From assembly GCA_020635455.1 (NCBI GenBank), contig JACJZT010000002.1, forward strand, positions 496,001-560,000: a stretch of 64,000 bases of DNA, read 5' to 3'. Shown piece after piece: positions 16,507 through 25,262 of the stretch (the stretch's first letter is position 1; each line of letters begins with the position of its first letter). The notes beneath the pieces were generated by a model. The model was given only the letters and a program-made list of their open reading frames with translations, was not told the DNA's origin and did no database searches. This stretch comes from Flavobacteriales bacterium (GTDB taxonomy: Bacteria; Bacteroidota; Bacteroidia; NS11-12g; UBA9320). The translations under genes and the position numbers were made by a program.

Positions 16507-17088
16507 ATGAGCCAGCATATGTTAAGAAAGAAATTCACGTCCATCTTAAGCTACTTCCTGAGGGGACTTGTGTTTATAGCCCCCATCATCATTACGTACG
16601 GTATCATTAAATGGGTTTTCGAAACTTTGGATGGTATACTGCCGCTTGGCACACCCGGACTGGGCATACTTGTAATGCTTGTGGTCATCACCATTTTCGG
16701 ATATTTCGGTTCGAAATTATTTTACCAACCTTTGTTCGAATGGTTTGAAAACCTTCTTGAACGCACGCCCGGAGTAAAATTCATATACACAAGCATCAAG
16801 GATATGCTTGAGGCATTTGTAGGTGATAAAAAGCGATTTAAAGAACCGGTTCTTGTAAAAATGAACGATAGCGGGATCTTAAAGATCGGTTTCATTACCT
16901 CAAAAGATCTCTCAAATTTAAACCGTCCAGATATTCTGGAAGATTACTATGGAGTTTATTTTCCACATTCGTATAATTTTTCAGGAAATCATTTTTTGGT
17001 TAAGAAGGACCAGATCATTCCTTTTGAAGCCAACTCTTCTGAAGTAATGAAATACGTTGTAAGCGGTGGTATTACTGAACTAAGCTAA
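16507..17088 (+). CDS. DUF502 family membrane protein
   Basis: A 193-residue protein with two hydrophobic helices (FLRGLVFIAPIIITYGII and GLGILVMLVVITIFGYFG), followed by the conserved DUF502 stretch WFENLLERTPGVKFIYTSIK and a beta-rich cytoplasmic tail. DUF502 proteins are widespread in bacteria and have no settled biochemical function. There are two possible starts, ATG 16507 and ATG 16519 (MLRKKFTS). It has its own promoter and converges with the lycopene-cyclase-like gene. Confidence 0.85.
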   Translation: MSQHMLRKKFTSILSYFLRGLVFIAPIIITYGIIKWVFETLDGILPLGTPGLGILVMLVVITIFGYFGSKLFYQPLFEWFENLLERTPGVKFIYTSIKDMLEAFVGDKKRFKEPVLVKMNDSGILKIGFITSKDLSNLNRPDILEDYYGVYFPHSYNFSGNHFLVKKDQIIPFEANSSEVMKYVVSGGITELS

Positions 17089-17132
17089 AAGATCCGGTAA
17101 AGTTGATGCGGTAATTTTAAGGTGCCGGTGCA

Positions 17133-17849
17133 TTATTCAAGATCTTTTTCAACAATAAAAGTATGTTCCGGGATCTTAAAGACAGATCTTGAAGACCATT
17201 CGTAAAGAACCAGTCCTATAGCATAAATAGCGAGCTGATATAAAAAAACTTCCACCGGTATATTCAACAACCTAATTCCGGTCACCGAATTTTCCAGAAT
17301 GATATAAACTGGAAATATCATAAGAAACAAGTTCAGGAGAAACATCGGAAACAATGAAATGAACCAACCCGGGTAAAACCATAATACAAAAACCCGGCGG
17401 TTGATCAACTGAAGGGTGAGTAAAAACAATACACAAACTATGCTAATTGCCGTGAGGGTTTCATTAAAATGATCCTTTATGATAAAGATCAAAATCCCAA
17501 AAAAAACAAAACTTACAGAATAATATATTTTCATTAAAAAACGAACCCTGAACCACAATCTGCAATTGGTAAAAATAAAAAGATTAAAGAAAACCAGTGA
17601 AAAAATAAAAATGTAGTGTTCAATAGGTTGACCAAGAAAATTTATACCAAGTGTGTATTCCTTTTCGTAGTAAAAGGTATGCCAGTTTTTAAAGGCGAAA
17701 TGCCATGGCCAAATCAGCATGTTGGTAATGAAGCCGGAAATTAAAAAACTTTTGTACCCCAATATCAAATGAACTTTTGGGTGAAACGACAATAATGTGG
17801 GTAAGACAAAAAGTAAGACCGAAGCGAACAAAAGTGTAAAATGTCCCAT
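17133..17849 (-). CDS. Lycopene cyclase domain-like membrane protein (degenerate motifs)
   Basis: A 238-residue protein with about seven hydrophobic helices. Two tandem halves resemble the CrtYc/CrtYd type of lycopene cyclase: each has a G-I/L-x2-x-P-x-E motif entering a helix (LGINFLGQPIEHYIFIF and RLLNIPVEVFLYQLA). In active heterodimeric cyclases the motif is PxE(E/D); here the second acidic residue is His or Val. No crt genes for phytoene or lycopene synthesis are within the window. It may be a divergent cyclase or a relative with another role. It lies 76 bp from the ECF sigma gene, on the same strand. Confidence 0.6.
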   Translation of the reverse strand: MGHFTLLFASVLLFVLPTLLSFHPKVHLILGYKSFLISGFITNMLIWPWHFAFKNWHTFYYEKEYTLGINFLGQPIEHYIFIFSLVFFNLFIFTNCRLWFRVRFLMKIYYSVSFVFFGILIFIIKDHFNETLTAISIVCVLFLLTLQLINRRVFVLWFYPGWFISLFPMFLLNLFLMIFPVYIILENSVTGIRLLNIPVEVFLYQLAIYAIGLVLYEWSSRSVFKIPEHTFIVEKDLE

Positions 17850-17925
17850 TTTCTATATAGACCGACACTTTAAAATGGTATCGTTCTAGAGGCGAAAATA
17901 GGTATTTGCAGGCAAAACCCTCAGG

Positions 17926-18453
17926 CTATCCTTCTTTTAATCCATAATTTTTTCCGTGAGTATGAAGCCGGTTTCTCAATTTTCTTTTGGCAACAAAAAT
18001 CCTGGTTTTGACGGTACCGATCGGAATGTCTAATTCTTCTGCAATTTCGTGATATTTATAACCTTCCATATTCATTGAAAAAGTTATCCTGAGATCGTCG
18101 GGTAATTCACGTATTGCCTGATCTATATCGCTTTTAAGAAAAGCTCTTTCCCCTGCATTATAAGCAACTTCACTGGCATTGTCGAGTAAAAAACCATTAT
18201 CGCTGGTGTCGATCACTATTTTCCTTCTTGAAAGTTTTCTGTAATTGTTTATGAACGAATTCTTCATAATGATATACAGCCATCCTTTCAGGTTGGTGCC
18301 AACAGCAAATTTGTTGCGGTAAGAAAAGGCCTTTAACATGGTTTCCTGCACAAGATCGTTGGCGTCTTCAATGTTCCTTGTAAGGGTTAAAGCATAGTTT
18401 TTCAGGGTCTGTCTTTCGTGTTGTATCAAGTTGCTAAATTCTACTGAGGTCAT
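17926..18453 (-). CDS. ECF-type sigma-70 family RNA polymerase sigma factor
   Basis: A 175-residue protein with sigma region 2 (NIEDANDLVQETMLKAF, then GWLYIIMKNSFIN) and region 4 (LPDDLRITFSMNMEGYKYHEIAEELD, with the helix-turn-helix IPIGTVKTRIFVAKRKLR). Region 3 is missing, as expected for ECF factors. No anti-sigma factor gene lies beside it: the next gene on this strand is the lycopene-cyclase-like membrane protein, which could be a target or, less likely, a membrane regulator. The 220-bp upstream gap is very AT-rich and carries direct repeats. Confidence 0.92.
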   Translation of the reverse strand: MTSVEFSNLIQHERQTLKNYALTLTRNIEDANDLVQETMLKAFSYRNKFAVGTNLKGWLYIIMKNSFINNYRKLSRRKIVIDTSDNGFLLDNASEVAYNAGERAFLKSDIDQAIRELPDDLRITFSMNMEGYKYHEIAEELDIPIGTVKTRIFVAKRKLRNRLHTHGKNYGLKEG

Positions 18454-18649
18454 TTTGTTTAACTTTTATGATTAAAACCTGAACAAATTTAGAACCATTT
18501 TTTTATAAAACAATATTTTGTTTAATATTTTTTATATTTTGTTAAACAATGTTAAAATACTTTTTACTAATTAATTGATACATAACTCTTTAGTTATTTG
18601 TCATTCTAATCACATAAAAAAAAACGCATATTTATGATAACGGAGGGCT

Positions 18650-18657
18650 TATTTTTG
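18650..18657 (+). promoter_or_regulatory. -7 element (TATTTTTG) of the pterin gene pair
   Basis: A perfect TAnnTTTG 16 bases before ATG 18674. Confidence 0.5.
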
Positions 18658-18673
18658 TGTCTACAAAAGTAAA

Positions 18674-19081
18674 ATGCCAATTTCTGTCACGCGCAAAGCG
18701 CATTTCAATGCAGCTCACAGGTTACACAATCCCAAATGGGATGAACAAACCAATCAGGAAGTATTTGGTCTTTGCAATCTGCCAAATTATCATGGACATA
18801 ATTACGACCTCGAGGTCAAAGTGACAGGTGAAATAGATCCCGAAACAGGATTTGTGATAAACTTAAAGACCTTAAAGGACCTGATAAGAGAACAAATTGA
18901 AAAACGCTTTGACCATAAAAACCTGAACAAAGACACGGTAGAATTTGCCAATCTAAACCCTACGGCCGAAAACATTGCAATTGTGATCTGGAACATTTTG
19001 CGCGCGCACCTCGATTCTGAATTAGAACTGGAAATAACCCTTTATGAAACAGAAAGAAATTTTGTTTGTTATAAAGGTTAA
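18674..19081 (+). CDS. 6-pyruvoyltetrahydropterin synthase family protein (PTPS-I-like)
   Basis: A 135-residue cytoplasmic enzyme. Zinc ligands are the His in FNAAHR and the two in YHGHNY; the acid/base aspartate and histidine and the substrate glutamate lie in FDHKNLN and LYETERNF. The catalytic cysteine precedes the HGH by five residues (CNLPNYHGH). By published family rules CX5HGH marks true PTPS, which makes 6-pyruvoyltetrahydropterin, whereas QueD of the queuosine pathway has CX3HGH. With folE immediately downstream (10 bp), the pair could convert GTP to 6-pyruvoyltetrahydropterin; no queC or queE gene is in the window. Confidence 0.88.
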   Translation: MPISVTRKAHFNAAHRLHNPKWDEQTNQEVFGLCNLPNYHGHNYDLEVKVTGEIDPETGFVINLKTLKDLIREQIEKRFDHKNLNKDTVEFANLNPTAENIAIVIWNILRAHLDSELELEITLYETERNFVCYKG

Positions 19082-19091
19082 TTAATCATAA

Positions 19092-19706
19092 ATGAAAGTA
19101 GATACCAAAACTCCTTTGAAACAGGACGCCTTCGAAATAGACGACAAAACGAAAATTCAGCTCATCGAAGGTCACTTTAAAAGCATCATGGAAATATTAG
19201 GACTGGACCTCACCGACGACAGTCTCAAAGACACTCCGAAAAGAGTTGCCAAAATGTATATTAAAGAAAGTTTTTCGGGCTTAAATCCGGCAAATAAGCC
19301 GGCGATCACTCTGTTCGAAAACAAGTACAACTATGAACAAATGGTCATTGAAAAGGATATTTCCTTCTATAGTAATTGTGAGCATCATTTTGTTCCGATC
19401 ATCGGAAAAGCGCATGTTGCCTACATTTCATCCGGCAAGGTTGTAGGATTGTCTAAAATAAACAGAATCGTGGATTATTATGCTAAACGGCCTCAGGTTC
19501 AGGAAAGGTTAACCATACAAATTGCCAATGAACTCATGGAATCGTTAAAAACCGAAGATGTGGCCGTGGTTATTGAAGCCAAGCATCTATGCGTTTCCAG
19601 CAGAGGTATCAAAGACGATACAAGTATGACCACAACGTCCGCATTGTTCGGTCAGTTTCACGATATGGATACCCGGTCGGAATTTTTGCGCTTAATCGGA
19701 ATGTAA
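19092..19706 (+). CDS. folE: GTP cyclohydrolase I
   Basis: A 204-residue enzyme converting GTP to 7,8-dihydroneopterin triphosphate. The zinc site is clear: Cys and His in SNCEHHFVP and Cys in KHLCVSSRG. The GLSKINRIV and QERLT segments, which form the GTP pocket, are intact. Length is normal. It is co-transcribed with the PTPS-like gene upstream and followed after 71 bp by a secreted FG-GAP protein. It feeds folate and, through PTPS, biopterin-type cofactors. Confidence 0.96.
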   Translation: MKVDTKTPLKQDAFEIDDKTKIQLIEGHFKSIMEILGLDLTDDSLKDTPKRVAKMYIKESFSGLNPANKPAITLFENKYNYEQMVIEKDISFYSNCEHHFVPIIGKAHVAYISSGKVVGLSKINRIVDYYAKRPQVQERLTIQIANELMESLKTEDVAVVIEAKHLCVSSRGIKDDTSMTTTSALFGQFHDMDTRSEFLRLIGM

Positions 19707-19777
19707 TTTTTCAAACATTCACATACCATACGCAACAATTAAGGTATTTTAGGAGTCTCGTTTTAAAGAACTGAATC

Positions 19778-22042
19778 ATGCGTAAATTCTGCCTTCCCCT
19801 TTTGGTGTTGATTTCCCTCCAGGTTTTTGGTCAAAAAAGAGAACTAAGCTACCGGATCTCAAACGCTCCTGTTTTCCTGAATCAGCTTGGAGATACTTTT
19901 CACAAGGCACTGCTGGGAGGATTAAATCAGCCCCAATTCCAGAAAATTGACATCAACAACGATGGATTAAAAGACCTCTTGATCCATGACCGTAGCGGTC
20001 CGATTTTGCTTCCATTCATAAATAAAGGTGATGATCCTATTGAAAAATACCAGTATGAACCTAAGTACGTTTCGGCCTTCCCAAAAATGGGAAATACCTG
20101 GTTCCTGTTCGTTGATTACGACAAGGATGGAAAGGAAGATCTTTGGGTAAACCTTAATTTTAAAACTCTTTTATTCAGAAACATAACAGAGGCATCAGAT
20201 CCCGTAATAAAATTTTTTCAGGTATCGGATTATTTAAAGGCTTACAATTTCAACCCGCCACCATTTCCGGACAGCAACAGCGTTTCATGCGGGAATTTTA
20301 ACGTTCCCACGATCGCGGACGTTGATGGCGATGGAGACATCGATATCTTCTCCTATCAGGCCAATGAGGGCAATTTGCTTTTATATCGAAACATGACCGT
20401 AGATTTCAACCTGCCTCTCCACCCTCCCGTATTTGACCTGGCAGACTTTTGCTGGGGTAATTTCAGAGACACTGCCCTGGATGGAGTTAAGCTGGCAAGT
20501 TGTCCATATAAAATTTACCGCAAACACGGTGGTGGTTCCACACTTTTGTGGTTCGACAATGATAATGACGGAGATCTTGACCTGTTAATGGGTAATGCAG
20601 GAGGCGATAATCTGATCTTTCTTAAGAACGGTAAAAAAGAATTCAACCTGGATCAGGACAGTATGATATCCTATATCGGGCACTGGCCACAAAATTCCGA
20701 CCCGGTTAAAATAGGTTCCTTTCCGGCAGCCTTTATGCTGGATGTGGACGGTGATAAAGTTCAGGACATTCTGGTTGCCCCAAATCAATACGAACGGGTT
20801 TACCCCATTGAAGAAAAACAGCAGGTATGGTTCTATAAAAACTATGGTTCCAACAGTTTCCCTGATTTCAAACTTGAGAAAAAGAACTTTTTTACGGACC
20901 AGATCGTAGATCACGGATCGTATACGGCTCCAATTCTTTATGACATTGATGGAGATGGTGATCTCGATCTTATCCTTGCAAGCAACGGGAGTCATGCAAT
21001 TACCGACGACAAAAACGACCGGCTGATCCTATATCGCAATATTGGCGATAAAAAACAAGCTGTATTCAAGCTGGAAGATGAGGACCTCTGGGGTCTCAGC
21101 AACGATTCTCTTTCTTTGCTGAGTCTTGCCATTGGTGATATTAACGGAGACGGCAAACCGGATCTGATAACCGGCAATTATTACGGCAATCTTTATTATT
21201 ATAAAAACATCGGCACAAGCACAACGTGGGCGTTTACCACACCCATAAAGGATTATAAAGGAATTAATGTTGGCGAAAGCAGCTCGCCACAACTGGTAGA
21301 CCTTGATAAAGATGGATTGCTTGATCTGGTGATCGGCGAAAAAGAAGGAAATTTTAATTATTACCGAAATACAGGTACCAAAACCGACCCGGAATTTGCC
21401 CTTGTGGATGATACCCTCGGTAATTTCATTACCAACGAATTCAGTTACTACCTTAACCCTCCCGGTTATTACTATACCGGAAATGCTGCAGGAGAGATCG
21501 TTGATCTTGACGGAGACAATAATTATGACATGATCTTTGGAGGTGAAGAAGGAAGAATCAGGGTTATGAAATTCGACCGTTTTGATCAGCAGAACTTTGT
21601 TGAAGACACCTTGGTATTATTCGATTCCGCCTATATGAGTTATAAAACCATGGATTTTGGTACACGAACCCGTCCGGCAGTAGGTGACCTGGATGGCGAC
21701 GGTATACCTGATGTGCTTATTGGCAACGATCGAGGTGGTTTGCATTTTATCAAAGGTGAAGTTTCGGTCACTTCAGTTGCACAAATAAGAAAACGCAATC
21801 AACCCTTGATTTATCCAAATCCAAATAATGGCGATATTTTAAAAGTAGACAAAAGATCACCTGCAGAGTGCAATTTTAAAATTTACGACCTAAGTGGTAA
21901 ACTTGTTCTGAAAGACAAGTCTGCAGCAGGAAAGCTCATCCATGAGATCTCCGTTGAGGCTCTCAGTTCAGGTGTGTATTTTCTACACTCTTCAGATGGA
22001 AAAGAATTTTCCTATTACAACAAGTTTGTAATACAGAAATAA
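19778..22042 (+). CDS. T9SS-secreted FG-GAP/VCBS repeat protein
   Basis: A 754-residue protein with a short signal peptide (MRKFCLPLLVLISLQVFG). The body holds about eight FG-GAP/VCBS-type blades recognised by calcium-loop motifs such as DINNDGLKD, DVDGDGDIDI, DNDNDGDLDLL, DIDGDGDLDLI, DINGDGKPDLI, DLDKDGLLDLV and DLDGDGIPDVL. Together these would form an integrin-alpha-like beta-propeller that binds calcium and a surface ligand. The C-terminus is a type A sorting domain (IYPNPNNGDILKV ... LSSGVYFLHS). Substrate or partner unknown; an adhesion role is likely from the family. Confidence 0.88.
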   Translation: MRKFCLPLLVLISLQVFGQKRELSYRISNAPVFLNQLGDTFHKALLGGLNQPQFQKIDINNDGLKDLLIHDRSGPILLPFINKGDDPIEKYQYEPKYVSAFPKMGNTWFLFVDYDKDGKEDLWVNLNFKTLLFRNITEASDPVIKFFQVSDYLKAYNFNPPPFPDSNSVSCGNFNVPTIADVDGDGDIDIFSYQANEGNLLLYRNMTVDFNLPLHPPVFDLADFCWGNFRDTALDGVKLASCPYKIYRKHGGGSTLLWFDNDNDGDLDLLMGNAGGDNLIFLKNGKKEFNLDQDSMISYIGHWPQNSDPVKIGSFPAAFMLDVDGDKVQDILVAPNQYERVYPIEEKQQVWFYKNYGSNSFPDFKLEKKNFFTDQIVDHGSYTAPILYDIDGDGDLDLILASNGSHAITDDKNDRLILYRNIGDKKQAVFKLEDEDLWGLSNDSLSLLSLAIGDINGDGKPDLITGNYYGNLYYYKNIGTSTTWAFTTPIKDYKGINVGESSSPQLVDLDKDGLLDLVIGEKEGNFNYYRNTGTKTDPEFALVDDTLGNFITNEFSYYLNPPGYYYTGNAAGEIVDLDGDNNYDMIFGGEEGRIRVMKFDRFDQQNFVEDTLVLFDSAYMSYKTMDFGTRTRPAVGDLDGDGIPDVLIGNDRGGLHFIKGEVSVTSVAQIRKRNQPLIYPNPNNGDILKVDKRSPAECNFKIYDLSGKLVLKDKSAAGKLIHEISVEALSSGVYFLHSSDGKEFSYYNKFVIQK

Positions 22043-22071
22043 AGCCGACATGCCTTAAGGCATGCTGCTTT
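22041..22071 (+). terminator. Hairpin/terminator after the FG-GAP gene
   Basis: A perfect 16-bp palindrome (CATGCC-TTAA-GGCATG at 22049-22064), flanked by AAAGC/GCTTT arms with a small internal loop. It starts at the stop codon and ends in a short T run. Confidence 0.6.
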
Positions 22072-22174
22072 ATAATACCTTTAACTTCCTGGTTTTAGTT
22101 TAAGTTTTAGAAGTTCTTTACAGAAAGAAATTGGCTGATTAAACAGGATTCGATTTACATTACCGGCGACTGAA

Positions 22175-22204
22175 AATTATTTTTTCTTCCCCGAAAAAAT
22201 AATT
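22175..22204. repeat. Long perfect hairpin upstream of the TPR-CHAT gene
   Basis: Twelve-base arms AATTATTTTTTC and GAAAAAATAATT enclose a TTCCCC loop, about 50 bases before the ATG at 22253. It lacks a GC-rich stem and a following T tract, so it does not look like a usual terminator. It could be an operator or a leader structure. A 7/8 match to the -7 element (GATCTTTG, 22220-22227) lies downstream. Confidence 0.6.
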
Positions 22205-22252
22205 CACACTTAAATCGATCTTTGTAAAAATGCTTTACTAAAAAACAACCTT

Positions 22253-25180
22253 ATGCAATTCTTTTCCGGAACCATCAGTGTTATATGTTTTTTAACAGCT
22301 TTTTTCCAAACCTCACATGCTCAAAATGAAAAATCCTTAAAAAAAGCTGAAAACTTATATTTCAACCAAAAGGATACTATAGGAGCGCTCATACTGCTTA
22401 CGGATATAATTGCATCCGACAGTAATAACAACGAAGCCATCCTTTTGCACATGTTCATCCAGCAGGATAGAGGTGAATTGTTTGATGCACTATACGACCA
22501 GAAGATCCTTTGCAGAAGGTTTAGTGAACGTAACTTTCATTGGAACAATTTAACAAATCTCTATGTACAATTGGGTTATGGTGATTATGCCCTTAATGCG
22601 GCTCTTAAAGCAAGATCATTGATGCAAACAGGCTTTACTGACCTGATGTGGGTGGCTGCTTCCTATGCTGTCAAGGGTAATGAACCCAAAGCAATTTTTT
22701 GGTATTTATATACCCTTGATTATATCACCCAAAAGGATGAACTGAATCAGGCTTTAAAAAACCTTGACCTGGTTTACAGTCTGGGATATCTAAGCTTTAG
22801 GACTACCAAAGACCTCAAGTTGCATTTTAACAAAACCTATGATCAGCGTGAACATTTGGCCGGTGATAAAGACCTTGACTCCATTAAATATTTTTTTAAG
22901 GAAGGGTTTAAGGAAGATCATTGGTTTATCATCAATTACATGCGTGATTATTTGAAACATTCGATTACCGTAAAAAATCCAAGATATTTTGTTCAAAGAG
23001 ATTTTTTAAGGAACATCGGACGCTACGAATACGAATACGGAAACGATCTTAAGGCGTTTGAATTGTATTTTACGAAATCGTATGATTTATCCTATGATTT
23101 GGGAGACACCCTGGAATGTGTTGAACAAATGGTTGAAATGGGTGAAAAATTAATTGCAAACCAACCGCAACTGGCAAAAAAGTATTTTCTACTAAATTTA
23201 AGCCATTCTGAACTTAAGCCCGCGATCAGAGATTCCATGTATGCCAGAATTTATTCGAACTTGTCAGAATTGCATGTGAATAAAATTGAACCTGATTCAG
23301 GTATATACTACGCCCGGAAAGTAATTCATAACAGCAGATTCAACCAATACCCAAATTATTACAGTAAAGCTTCAAACGTACTTTCTTTGTCATTTGCTTA
23401 TTTGAAAAGAGCCGATTCGGCCATTTTCTATAACAAACTTGCTTACAGTAGTTATGGTTTTAATCACCAAGCCCAAATAAAACAAGATGAGCAATTGGTC
23501 CGAATTCTACATTTGAATTCTTTATATGATAAATCCTTAGAATATTCAACGCTTTTCATACGTATTTACGATTCGTACGAAAAAGAAAAAAAACTTGATC
23601 TGTCCGGATTATACCAGAATTCAGGATTGTGTTACTTAAATCTGGGAGATACTCAAAACGCTGAATTATATTTTAAATTAAGTCTGGAAAAATATAAAGC
23701 ATGGCTTGATGACACCAATGAAAGAGGAATTAAGTCAACTCCACCGGAAAGACTTTACCATTCGTACAACGGTTTAAAATATATTTACTTAAATAAACCA
23801 AACTCATTGGAATCTTTATTTGCTCTTTCTGAGGACAATAAATCCAATGCTATTTATTTAAGTTTTACTGGTAAAAATTATTCCACAAACAGCCTGAATT
23901 CAAATACATTGAGTGATCAGCTCAAAACAGGAGATATTGCATTCAGTTTCAATTTATCTGAAAAACCCAGAGCTTCCTATATCCTTGCAACAACCAACAA
24001 GGGTACTTACTTCAAACGTTTTGACCTGGGAACCTCGCTTGAAGAATTATTTAAGCAGTATGAATTAAAAGAATGGTCTGATTCGATTGAGCAATTGACC
24101 CCTTGGTTTCAAAAAATTAAAAAATACGATGTATCCAGGATGGATGAAATTCGTACAAGCTTATACATTGGAGTTGCTATCTATGGATTTAAAAGTATGT
24201 TCGACCCCAATGAAGCTTCAAGGGGCGTTAAGGCAATCAATGCACAGATCAGGAAAGCGGATTTAAAAGAACTGCGCAATAAAACAGGAAGAGTATTATA
24301 CGATCTGCTTTTTAAACCTTTTGAGGAACTTCTGAAAGACAAAACCAGGTTACTGATCGCTACAGATGGTGTTACCGGAATATTGCCATTTGAGGCACTG
24401 ATAAACAAACAGGACTCCTTTCTTGGTCAGCGCTTCGAACTGGTTTACGTTCCATCCTTTACACTGTCAAATTTTATTAAGGAGAAGAAAAAAACAAATT
24501 CTAAACAAATGATTATTTGCGGGAATCCAGATTATAATGGATTTATTCCCGGTGAAAACGGTCAGGGATTCGATCTTAAGGAAACAGGCTTCGGCAACTG
24601 GTCGGATCTTCCGGCAACTGAAAAAGAAATAAGTGCTATCCGCGGTTTTTCTTCAGAAACTAAGGTACTTAGCGGCAAAACCTTGTCGGAAACGATTTTC
24701 AAAAATGAATCTCAAAAGGGTACACTTTTAAAGTATAATATTCTCCATTTTGCTGTACACGGTATGTTTTCCAATTCAGACTATACTAAAAACGCGCTGG
24801 TTCTAACCGAACCAACCGAAGGTAAGGAAGATGGTTTTCTTCAATTCAATGAAATTACGAAACTGAAATTAAATTCGGATATGGTTTGTTTATCGGCTTG
24901 TCAGACCGCAGAAGCCGAATTCAGTCGTGATGTTTCACCCAACCTTGTAAGTGCATTTTTAATGGCCGGAAGCAGCAGTGTAATTGGAACTTCGTGGAAA
25001 ATAGATGATCAGGGTACCGCTTTGTTCATGAAAGAGTATTATTCATTACTGAATGAAAATCCGGGTAAATACTCAGAATGTCTATATCGTACCAGAATAA
25101 ACTTTCTTGGTGGCAAATTTGGTGAAAAGTACAAAGACCCTTATTACTGGGCTGCATTCCGGTACACCGGTTTGTGGTAA
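22253..25180 (+). CDS. Exported TPR-CHAT caspase-like protease
   Basis: A 975-residue protein. Residues 1 to about 24 form a signal peptide (core ISVICFLTAFFQ, cleavage after HAQ). Residues 25 to about 540 are helical, tetratricopeptide-like repeats (for example GLCYLNLGDTQNAELYFKLSLEKY). The C-terminal 300 or more residues are a CHAT domain with the catalytic histidine in LHFAVHGMF (His836) and catalytic cysteine in LSACQTAEA (Cys883), ending in the family's YYWAAFRYTG motif. CHAT proteases are related to caspases and separases. No dedicated partner gene adjoins it. A second exported CHAT protein is encoded at 48121-50418. Confidence 0.9.
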   Translation: MQFFSGTISVICFLTAFFQTSHAQNEKSLKKAENLYFNQKDTIGALILLTDIIASDSNNNEAILLHMFIQQDRGELFDALYDQKILCRRFSERNFHWNNLTNLYVQLGYGDYALNAALKARSLMQTGFTDLMWVAASYAVKGNEPKAIFWYLYTLDYITQKDELNQALKNLDLVYSLGYLSFRTTKDLKLHFNKTYDQREHLAGDKDLDSIKYFFKEGFKEDHWFIINYMRDYLKHSITVKNPRYFVQRDFLRNIGRYEYEYGNDLKAFELYFTKSYDLSYDLGDTLECVEQMVEMGEKLIANQPQLAKKYFLLNLSHSELKPAIRDSMYARIYSNLSELHVNKIEPDSGIYYARKVIHNSRFNQYPNYYSKASNVLSLSFAYLKRADSAIFYNKLAYSSYGFNHQAQIKQDEQLVRILHLNSLYDKSLEYSTLFIRIYDSYEKEKKLDLSGLYQNSGLCYLNLGDTQNAELYFKLSLEKYKAWLDDTNERGIKSTPPERLYHSYNGLKYIYLNKPNSLESLFALSEDNKSNAIYLSFTGKNYSTNSLNSNTLSDQLKTGDIAFSFNLSEKPRASYILATTNKGTYFKRFDLGTSLEELFKQYELKEWSDSIEQLTPWFQKIKKYDVSRMDEIRTSLYIGVAIYGFKSMFDPNEASRGVKAINAQIRKADLKELRNKTGRVLYDLLFKPFEELLKDKTRLLIATDGVTGILPFEALINKQDSFLGQRFELVYVPSFTLSNFIKEKKKTNSKQMIICGNPDYNGFIPGENGQGFDLKETGFGNWSDLPATEKEISAIRGFSSETKVLSGKTLSETIFKNESQKGTLLKYNILHFAVHGMFSNSDYTKNALVLTEPTEGKEDGFLQFNEITKLKLNSDMVCLSACQTAEAEFSRDVSPNLVSAFLMAGSSSVIGTSWKIDDQGTALFMKEYYSLLNENPGKYSECLYRTRINFLGGKFGEKYKDPYYWAAFRYTGLW

Positions 25181-25201
25181 TACTTTTTCGGGAGCTTGCT
25201 G

Positions 25202-25251
25202 TACGCATAGCATTAGTTCCCTATCTGCGAAACTTTGCTACGCTATACGTA
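25202..25251. repeat. Inverted repeat at the left edge of the mutasome island
   Basis: TACGCATAGC (25202-25211) and GCTATACGTA (25242-25251) pair over 9 of 10 positions (the exception is a G-T wobble), with 30 bases between. It lies between the CHAT gene stop and the S24 repressor stop, with no strong T tract. Confidence 0.45.
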
Positions 25252-25262
25252 TTTAAGGTGCC

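Noticed and set aside
22253..25180. CHAT protein as part of a CRISPR type III-E (Craspase) system
   Set aside because: There is no repeat array or large fused effector gene in the window, and the protein has an export signal.
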